Assembly: GCA_045652785.1 (NCBI GenBank)
Contig: JAZOLF010000088.1
Coordinates: 1-12,255, forward strand
Direction: 5' to 3'
Origin: Scatosoma sp045652785
Lineage (GTDB): Bacteria; Bacillota; Clostridia; Christensenellales; Borkfalkiaceae
Length of the DNA: 12,255 nt
Of this stretch, positions 7,421 to 12,255 are shown one piece after another. A model generated the notes under the pieces. That model did not search any database. It had not been told where the DNA came from and saw nothing but the letters and a program-made list of their open reading frames with translations. The position numbers were made by a program, and so were the translations under genes. The number at the start of each line of letters is the position of its first letter. Position 1 is the first letter of the stretch.

Positions 7421-7900
7421 ATGGCTGATGAAAAAGATTTGGTGCAGGCAAAGATTACGTTTGATACTCTTTGCGAAATGTTGGACGAACGCGGCTGGCA
7501 TTACAAGAAGTTTGATGAAGATTTCAGTATTGAATGCGGTGCGCAAGGCGACGACCTTCCTATGGATATTCGTATGGAAGTGGATGCGGAGAGAATGTTG
7601 GTTGCATTGTACTCCAAACTGCCTTTCAGCATTCCCGAAGACAAGCGTGTAGAAGTATCGCTTGCGATTAGTGCCATCAACTACACGATGGTTGACGGTT
7701 GTTTCGATTATAACTTTATGAGCGGGAAGTTGTTGTTCCGCTTGACCACCAGTTTCCGTGATAGTATGATTTCTACGGCGGCTTTGAGTTATATGTTGAG
7801 CGTTTCCTGCGGCACGATTGACGAATACAACGACAAGTTGTTTATGTTGATCAAGGGCGCAATGTCTTTGGAAGACATTATTAAGGCTGCAAACGAATAA
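7421..7900 (+). CDS. YbjN-like protein, copy 1
   Basis: This 159-residue soluble protein has no signal peptide or membrane segment. The pattern resembles the YbjN family (compact alpha/beta proteins with a type III secretion chaperone-like fold): an early helix with LDERGWHYKK, a central acidic beta region, YNFMSGKLLFR, then a C-terminal helix pair containing TIDEYNDKL and SLEDII. The biochemical role of such proteins is poorly known. It aligns without gaps to the next gene over almost its whole length, with about 70 identical positions counted by eye. AAGGAGG (7404-7410) overlaps the stop codon of the AAA+ gene, so the two are tightly linked in translation. A chaperone or adaptor role for the ATPase or the membrane proteins is inference. 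Confidence 0.72.
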   Translation: MADEKDLVQAKITFDTLCEMLDERGWHYKKFDEDFSIECGAQGDDLPMDIRMEVDAERMLVALYSKLPFSIPEDKRVEVSLAISAINYTMVDGCFDYNFMSGKLLFRLTTSFRDSMISTAALSYMLSVSCGTIDEYNDKLFMLIKGAMSLEDIIKAANE

Positions 7901-7914
7901 TAGGGGGTGTAATT

Positions 7915-8391
7915 ATGGATCAAGAAAATAAGGCTATGCAAGCGCAACAAGCGTATGATACTTTGTGTGCGGCGTTGGATGAATGGGGCTGGAAGTATAA
8001 GAAAGAAGAAGAAAAGTTGATCGTTCGCTTTGGCGCAACGGGCAATGATTTGAGTACTTCCTTTGTTGTTTTGATGGACGCAGATCGTCAACTTGTTCGT
8101 CTTTTGGGATTTTTGCCGTTTGAAATGGCGGAAGATAAGCGTGTAGAAGGCTCTATTGCAACCAATTTCGCAAACTACAAGTTTGCGGATGGCAGTTTTG
8201 ATTATAACTTCTCTAACGGTAAAATTGTTTGGAGAATGACGTCGTCCTTCCGTGATAGTTTGGTTGGCGCGCAGTTGTTCCAGTATATGATTCGTTGCTC
8301 CTGCTCGACGATTGATAAGTACAACGATCAATTCTTGGCGATTAGCGAAGGCAAACTTTCTTTGGCGGATTTCATCGAAAAGAACTCTTAA
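7915..8391 (+). CDS. YbjN-like protein, copy 2
   Basis: A 158-residue soluble paralogue of the preceding gene. Shared blocks include YDTLC (14-18), EDKRVE (73-78), FDYNF (95-99), SFRDS (111-115) and TIDKYND (132-138), and the alignment needs no gaps. The copies differ most in the N-terminal region before Q9 and in surface positions of the central strands, as expected if they form a heterodimer or bind different partners. The start ATG follows AGGGGGTG at 7902-7909, 14 nt after the stop of copy 1. About 45% identity indicates an old duplication. Function is not known. Confidence 0.72.
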   Translation: MDQENKAMQAQQAYDTLCAALDEWGWKYKKEEEKLIVRFGATGNDLSTSFVVLMDADRQLVRLLGFLPFEMAEDKRVEGSIATNFANYKFADGSFDYNFSNGKIVWRMTSSFRDSLVGAQLFQYMIRCSCSTIDKYNDQFLAISEGKLSLADFIEKNS

Positions 8392-8407
8392 TAATTTACG
8401 ATAACTG

Positions 8408-8437
8408 AAACCTGGCAGGCGCAACCTGCCAGGTTTT
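8408..8437 (+). promoter_or_regulatory. Strong intercistronic hairpin just before the ribosome binding site
   Basis: AAACCTGGCAGG (8408-8419) pairs perfectly with CCTGCCAGGTTT (8425-8436) around CGCAA, a 12-bp stem. Only four T residues follow before the AAGGAG ribosome binding site at 8438-8443, so termination would be partial at best. It may protect the 3' end of the upstream message, lower read-through, or limit translation of the next gene. It is the only strong hairpin inside the seven-gene operon. Confidence 0.75.
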
Positions 8438-8448
8438 AAGGAGCATTT

Positions 8449-10644
8449 ATGTTAATCTATGATATCATTACGACGGTATGCCTTGCGGGATTGCTCGGTT
8501 TTGCTATCTACTTTTTGATTTCCCTGTTTTGCAAAAAACATCGTGAAAAGGTAGAGTTTATACGCGGTTTCAAAAAGGGTAAGGTTGCGGGGATTTATAT
8601 TGTTGCGCTTGTTTTGTATGCCTTGGGGCATATGTATTCGGGGAAAACTTTTCTCAACGCAATACTTGATTCCAGCGGTGAAGTCATCGATACCGTCGTG
8701 TTAAAATTTAAGACGTCTTCCATTAGTGCATTGATGCAGGATAATGCTTTTTATAAGATTACTGTCTATTTTTGCTTCTTCATGATTTTCGTTAACGCGC
8801 TCTTGTTTACGATTTCGTTGTTGGGGCAATATACCTGGTTGCGTATGCAAAGGCATCAATTCCGCCGTGGTGGTTGTGATAAATTGATTCTTGTAGGAAA
8901 CAACGAAGAAAGTTTGTCATTATATAAAAGCGCGGAAAGCCGCTATAAGTGCGTGCTTTTTGATGCGATTAACGATGAAACTGGCGTGAAGTTGTATTCT
9001 GAACAAATCTTTTATCAAAACATCTCGGGCGAAACCCATATTGCGCAAACCATTTTCGAATGGAAAAAATGGCAAAAGAAAGCCTTTTGCGTGGTCGTTA
9101 ATACGGGGGATGAAAACAAGAATATCAATATTTGTCGTGCCTTCATTGCAAAATTGGACGCGTTGGATAAAGAGAGCCAAGAAAAATACTTCCAAACGAT
9201 GAAAGTGTTTGTTTTTGGCGACCCACGTTATGCTGCGATCTACGAAGATATCGTGTCAAGTGCGCACGGTGTTATTCATTATATAAATAAATACCAGCAA
9301 ATCGCCATAGATTTTATTGAGCGTTATCCCTTGACTCAATTTATGGATGAAAAACAAATTGACTACAAGACGTCTTTAATTAAAAGGGACGTTGAAATAA
9401 ACGTATTCTTAATCGGGTTTGGTAAGACGAACCAACAAATCTTCTTGACGTCGGTTGCGAATAATCAATTTTTGACAGCAGCGGAAAATGGCGGCGATCC
9501 CATACTTAAAAAGGTGAACTATCTTATCTTTGATAAGCAGCGCGCGGAAAACAACAAGAATCTGAATCACAGTTATTATCGTTTCCGAAATGAAACCATG
9601 GGGGCAAATAAGGATGAGTATCTTCCGTTCCCCGAAATTCCGGCCACTGAAATTTACTATAAGTTGGACATCAATGATTCCCATTTTTATACCAGAATTC
9701 GTGAACGCGCGATGCGCTCTCCCGATGATGCAAACTACGTCGTTATTGCATTTGGTACGGATTTGGAAAATATTGATATGGCGCAAAAGTTGGTGGAAAA
9801 GCGCCGTGAATGGAATTTGCACAACTTGATCATCTTCGTGAAGGCGCGCAAGTGGACGAAGGAGCAAACGTTGCTTGAAGACGAAAACTGTTACTTTATC
9901 GGAAACGAAGAAAAAATCGTGTACGATATCAAAGAATTGACTGGGGACCGCATTTACCATATGGCGCATATGCGCAATGAAATTTACGATGTGGAATACG
10001 ACATTACCCATTCCTACGTAAAGGAAATCACGGACGAATATCTTGATAAGAAAAAAGTGGAATCAAATAAAACTTGGTACACTAAGAAAACACAGGTGGA
10101 ACGCGAATCGAATATTTATTCTTGTTTGAGTCTTCGCTCGAAGTTGCATTTGATGGGGTTGGATTATTGTCCGATTCATGAAGAGCGTGTTGCTTTGACG
10201 GAAGAAGAATATTTGAAACATTATGCGGGTGATGATTTGCCAATCTTTGATCGCTACGCGTTGAAGGCGAAGGGTAAGAAGGTTGCTTATTATGATTTGA
10301 TGTTTGCGGAAGGCCGTAGAAAAAATATGGCGATTCATGAACATCAACGTTGGAACTCCTTTATGATTAGTAAAGGGATCATTCCAGCAACAAAGGAATT
10401 GATTTTGACCGAACAATACTGGGAGAACGGAAAACTCAAATATTCGAACGGGAAAAACTACGTAATGCGCCGACATGGCAATATCACGACATTTGACGGG
10501 CTGGTTCACTTCCGTAAAATGGTGGCGGAACGCGACGGGAAGAGTGAACTTGAAACGGACGTTATCAAGTATGATTATCAAATCTTGGATGACGCTTACT
10601 GGATCCTTGGGCAAAACGGAATGAAAATTGTTTACAAAAAATAA
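8449..10644 (+). CDS. Second membrane protein with Rossmann-like domains and a C-terminal RyR domain
   Basis: This 731-residue protein repeats the plan of the one at 3428. Three hydrophobic helices (about 5-27, 45-62, 103-126) are followed by basic cytosolic flanks (KKHREK after helix 1, RMQRHQFRR after helix 3), so residues 63-102 should be outside. A first Rossmann-like region starts near 144 (KLILVGNNEES), and a second near 315 (INVFLIGFGKTN). Its loop G323-x-G325-K-T-N lacks the third glycine found in the partner. After a charged, probably partly helical stretch (about 500-600), EHQRW (631-635) and RHGNITTFDGL (675-685) mark an RyR-type domain. No K+ filter motif is seen. The start is fixed by AAGGAG at 8438-8443. 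It probably pairs or works in parallel with the first protein; whether it forms a channel is unproven. Confidence 0.76.
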   Translation: MLIYDIITTVCLAGLLGFAIYFLISLFCKKHREKVEFIRGFKKGKVAGIYIVALVLYALGHMYSGKTFLNAILDSSGEVIDTVVLKFKTSSISALMQDNAFYKITVYFCFFMIFVNALLFTISLLGQYTWLRMQRHQFRRGGCDKLILVGNNEESLSLYKSAESRYKCVLFDAINDETGVKLYSEQIFYQNISGETHIAQTIFEWKKWQKKAFCVVVNTGDENKNINICRAFIAKLDALDKESQEKYFQTMKVFVFGDPRYAAIYEDIVSSAHGVIHYINKYQQIAIDFIERYPLTQFMDEKQIDYKTSLIKRDVEINVFLIGFGKTNQQIFLTSVANNQFLTAAENGGDPILKKVNYLIFDKQRAENNKNLNHSYYRFRNETMGANKDEYLPFPEIPATEIYYKLDINDSHFYTRIRERAMRSPDDANYVVIAFGTDLENIDMAQKLVEKRREWNLHNLIIFVKARKWTKEQTLLEDENCYFIGNEEKIVYDIKELTGDRIYHMAHMRNEIYDVEYDITHSYVKEITDEYLDKKKVESNKTWYTKKTQVERESNIYSCLSLRSKLHLMGLDYCPIHEERVALTEEEYLKHYAGDDLPIFDRYALKAKGKKVAYYDLMFAEGRRKNMAIHEHQRWNSFMISKGIIPATKELILTEQYWENGKLKYSNGKNYVMRRHGNITTFDGLVHFRKMVAERDGKSELETDVIKYDYQILDDAYWILGQNGMKIVYKK

Positions 10645-10665
10645 TCAAAGGAAAAAGGGAATACT

Positions 10666-11112
10666 ATGTACGCAAGGTATGAAACTTTTACGGCGGCGAT
10701 TGTTCGAATTCATCGCTGTATTCACAAACTTAAATCGGAAGTTATGGCGGAATATCGTTTAAAGAGTCCGCATGTGTCCTGTTTATATTATTTAGGTAGG
10801 GCAGAAGGTATGACAGCGAAGGATATTTGCGATTTGAGCGCGGAAGATAAATCGTCTATATCCCGTTCGATTGACTACTTGGAAGAGCACGAGTATATCG
10901 TTTGTAAATCGGATGCGAAAAAGCGCTACAAAGCGGTGTTAACCTTGACGGAAAAGGGGCGCGCCGTATCAAAGCGTATGGAAGAGAAGATTGCCGAAGT
11001 CTTGAAGAAAGCAGGCGTTGGCATTACCGATCAAGACGAAAAGGTTTTTTATACTACTTTGCTTGCAATTTGTGATAATTTGCAACGGGTTTGCGCGGAA
11101 TATGGAGATTGA
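10666..11112 (+). CDS. MarR-family transcriptional regulator
   Basis: A 148-residue winged-helix regulator of the MarR type, normally a homodimer that represses and is released by a small ligand or oxidation. The DNA-binding core is clear: helix 2 region MTAKDICDLSAEDK (49-62), recognition helix SSISRSIDYLEEHEYI (63-78), and the wing with KSDAKKRYKAVLTLTEKG (81-98), which matches the usual D-x-R...LT..G pattern. The N- and C-terminal helices would form the dimer interface. AAGGGA (10655-10660) precedes the ATG by five bases. It lies 21 nt after the second RyR protein and one base before the next gene. It may act on the palindrome at 3382-3406; two cysteines near the DNA-binding domain (C55, C80) could be redox-active, but this is speculation. 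Confidence 0.92.
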   Translation: MYARYETFTAAIVRIHRCIHKLKSEVMAEYRLKSPHVSCLYYLGRAEGMTAKDICDLSAEDKSSISRSIDYLEEHEYIVCKSDAKKRYKAVLTLTEKGRAVSKRMEEKIAEVLKKAGVGITDQDEKVFYTTLLAICDNLQRVCAEYGD

Positions 11113-11113
11113 A

Positions 11114-11434
11114 ATGATGGAAAAATATGCTTGGACGGCAAAAATTAAAGACGGAATGAAAGACGAGTATATTCGTCGCCACAACGAAATTTGGCCTGAG
11201 TTGGTTGCGCTTTTAAAAGCGGCGGGCATTTGCAATTATACGATATGGGCGGACGGCAATACGCTGTTTGGTTATTATGAATGTGAAAAAGGGGTAGAAT
11301 TTGCTGCAAAAACGCAAGCACAAAGCCCGATTGTTGATAAGTGGAACGAATACATGAAAGACGTAATGGTGATGGAATTAGACCCTGTTACGGGCGCACA
11401 GCCGCAACTTTCCTGCGTATTCACGTTAGAATAA
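11114..11434 (+). CDS. rhaM: L-rhamnose mutarotase family protein (RhaM-like)
   Basis: A 106-residue protein of the L-rhamnose mutarotase family, small alpha/beta-barrel dimers that interconvert the alpha and beta anomers of rhamnose. The family signature is clear: YIRRHNEIWPELVALLK (19-35), with the catalytic-type Tyr19 and His23, then NYTIW (41-45), LFGYYE (51-56) and WNEYMKDVM (77-85). Size matches the family. The open frame extends upstream into the MarR gene, but GGAG at 11104-11107 fits a start at 11114 (or 11117), one base past the MarR stop, so the two are probably translationally coupled. No other rhamnose genes are in the window, so the true substrate may be another sugar. Confidence 0.9.
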   Translation: MMEKYAWTAKIKDGMKDEYIRRHNEIWPELVALLKAAGICNYTIWADGNTLFGYYECEKGVEFAAKTQAQSPIVDKWNEYMKDVMVMELDPVTGAQPQLSCVFTLE

Positions 11435-11437
11435 AAG

Positions 11438-11464
11438 AAAAAACACGCCGAACGGCGTGTTTTT
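11438..11464 (+). terminator. Bidirectional terminator closing the operon and the convergent gene
   Basis: ACACGCCG (11443-11450) and CGGCGTGT (11453-11460) form a GC-rich stem, with A residues before it and TTTTT after it. It can therefore terminate the rightward operon and the leftward unit at 11533-12064. Confidence 0.92.
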
Positions 11465-11532
11465 AATAATTTGCATTTATAAAAAACCGATGATAAGGAT
11501 AATTAAGACGATGATTATAAAATCTGAAAAAA

Positions 11533-11988
11533 CTAGTTGGTTCTTTTAGGCTCATTGTTCATAATCTTATAAGTAATTATAATTATGAAATATGTGACAA
11601 GGGTACCGATTGTGTATGCGATCATATCCCCCCAAAGGAATTTAGGTGTTTTATCAAACGGATTGAATACCATCAAAACGTAAGGGCGTAATACTTCCCA
11701 TACGACGCATTCTATTACAGCTAACAACAGGTAAAACGTTAAAGCGGTGGGGCATTTTTTTTGATGAATTGTAAATAGCAAACAGGAAAAGGCAGGTATC
11801 ATAATACCTGCACCCACGTCGTTAAAATAGTTGATCATAAAGAAGGATATCCAGTCTTTATTTTCATCTAATTTTGGTTTAATCCAAGCGGTGTTGATTA
11901 AATAAGAAAGCGAAATAAAAAGAATAATGGCCGCGTTGACGATGATTAAAGTCTTTCTCTGCTTCTTATTAAGAGGCTTGCCGAGCAT
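11533..11988 (-). CDS. Uncharacterised four-helix membrane protein
   Basis: A 151-residue membrane protein with helices at about 13-32, 53-74, 81-101 and 119-140, a lysine/arginine-rich N-terminus and a short polar C-terminus. Conserved-looking polar residues lie in or near the helices: NYFND (53-57), WEVLRPY (97-103) and WGDMIAYTIGT (119-129). This pattern loosely recalls small membrane proteins such as VanZ-like ones and those labelled magnesium citrate secondary transporter, but I cannot assign a family. No Shine-Dalgarno sequence precedes its ATG. The stop of a 24-codon gene lies one base upstream, so it is probably translated by coupling. It converges on the rhaM gene. Confidence 0.7.
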   Translation of the reverse strand: MLGKPLNKKQRKTLIIVNAAIILFISLSYLINTAWIKPKLDENKDWISFFMINYFNDVGAGIMIPAFSCLLFTIHQKKCPTALTFYLLLAVIECVVWEVLRPYVLMVFNPFDKTPKFLWGDMIAYTIGTLVTYFIIIITYKIMNNEPKRTN

Positions 11989-11989
11989 T

Positions 11990-12064
11990 TTATAAAATGC
12001 ACAAAATCAAGACAGCAACAATAATCGCGCCAACCATTCCAAAAAATCCTAATCCGTTGCCCAT
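11990..12064 (-). CDS. 24-residue single-helix membrane peptide, coupled to the downstream gene
   Basis: A very short gene: ATG at 12064-12062, TAA at 11992-11990. The product starts MGNGLGFFGMVG and continues as an unbroken hydrophobic stretch to the C-terminus (AIIVAVLILCIL), enough for one membrane helix. Support is strong for its size: TAAGGAGGTA (rightward positions 12080-12071) is an ideal ribosome binding site eight bases before the ATG, and a consensus promoter lies just upstream. The next ATG begins one base past its stop. Gly-rich start plus one helix recalls tiny membrane or sporulation peptides, but I recognise no family. It may be a functional peptide, a translational leader, or both. 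Confidence 0.65.
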   Translation of the reverse strand: MGNGLGFFGMVGAIIVAVLILCIL

Positions 12065-12094
12065 GATTAGTACCTCCTTAGTGTGATTTAATTT

Positions 12095-12123
12095 ATTATA
12101 GCACCAAATTTGGGATATGTCAA
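12095..12123 (-). promoter_or_regulatory. Consensus promoter of the leftward unit, with a palindrome in the spacer
   Basis: On the minus strand, TTGACA (12123-12118) and TATAAT (12100-12095) are perfect hexamers with a 17-base spacer. The spacer contains the 10-bp palindrome CCAAATTTGG (12104-12113), a possible operator. Transcription should begin near 12088, about 25 nt before the small gene. The stretch 12124-12196 is AT-rich and shows no gene. Confidence 0.9.
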
Positions 12124-12196
12124 CGAGAATATAATATTTTAATAATTTTAAAGTGCTTGTAATAGCGATTGAAAAATTGCAGATGGGATAGAAGAA

Positions 12197-12236
12197 AAAT
12201 AAACCGAGCCTTGTAAAGGTTCGGTTTATTTCTTGT
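12197..12236 (-). terminator. Terminator downstream of the right-hand tRNA (minus strand)
   Basis: AATAAACCGAGCC (12198-12210) pairs with GGTTCGGTTTATT (12218-12230), with one G-T pair. Read leftward, it follows directly after the tRNA 3' end and is succeeded by a T-rich run (complement of the A-rich 12192-12199). It could also work in the other direction. Confidence 0.75.
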
Positions 12237-12239
12237 TTT

Positions 12240-12255
12240 TGGTGGAGATAAGCGG
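12240..12255 (-). tRNA. 3' end of a tRNA gene (partial, cut by the window edge)
   Basis: The minus strand reads CCGCTTATCTCCACCA: the end of a T stem, a seven-base acceptor strand TATCTCC, discriminator A and an encoded CCA. A terminator lies directly downstream. The anticodon is outside the window, so the amino acid is unknown. Confidence 0.75.

Noticed and set aside
6032..7546. A 504-codon open frame antisense to the AAA+ gene
   Set aside because: It covers a gene with clear AAA+ motifs, has no recognisable domain, is rich in Phe, His, Arg and Ile as expected from reading biased codons backwards, and lacks its own promoter or ribosome site.
7789..8424. A 211-codon antisense open frame over the second YbjN-like gene
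   Set aside because: The sense strand encodes two homologous proteins with good ribosome sites; the antisense product has no family features and starts inside the intercistronic hairpin.
9409..10614. Two antisense open frames (200 and 183 codons) over the second RyR membrane gene
   Set aside because: Both lie within one long, well-supported sense gene and show no motif, promoter or ribosome site.
11018..11113. Upstream extension of the mutarotase frame into the MarR gene
   Set aside because: The family begins a few residues before the YIRRH motif, and the GGAG ribosome site points to 11114; the extension only reads the MarR gene out of frame.

Overview
The window looks like a chromosomal segment of an anaerobic, low-to-moderate GC Gram-positive bacterium (Firmicutes, probably Clostridia). 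The basis is near-consensus TTGACA/TATAAT promoters with 17-bp spacers, strong AAGGAGG-type ribosome binding sites, compact hairpin-plus-T terminators, and a flavodiiron protein/rubredoxin pair typical of anaerobes. No transposase, integrase or CRISPR array is visible.

Layout: (1) 1-84, the tail of an upstream gene and its terminator. (2) 92-255, a perfect-consensus promoter, a tRNA-Val(CAC) gene and its terminator. (3) 372-3317, a three-gene operon: a YfcC-family transporter, a flavodiiron protein and a 53-residue rubredoxin. (4) 3362-11464, a long apparent operon of seven genes under one promoter with a palindrome over its -10 box. In order: a membrane protein with two Rossmann-like domains and a C-terminal RyR domain; a CbxX/SpoVK-type AAA+ ATPase with a degenerate second AAA-like module; two tandem paralogous YbjN-like proteins; a second Rossmann/RyR membrane protein; a MarR-family regulator; and an L-rhamnose mutarotase. 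(5) 11533-12123, a leftward unit with its own promoter: a 24-residue single-helix peptide, apparently translationally coupled to a four-helix membrane protein. (6) 12197-12255, the terminator and 3' end of another tRNA on the minus strand. tRNA genes therefore lie at both edges of the window, pointing inward.

How the genes may work together: flavodiiron protein and rubredoxin form a known NADH-linked O2/NO-scavenging pair; their link to the YfcC transporter is only by co-transcription. In the large operon, two similar three-helix membrane proteins with cytosolic Rossmann and RyR modules flank an AAA+ remodelling ATPase and a pair of small proteins of a chaperone-like family. This suggests a ligand-sensing membrane complex assembled or remodelled by the ATPase, with the MarR protein as a possible autorepressor acting at the promoter palindrome. 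I know of no described system with this composition, and the proposed function is inference.
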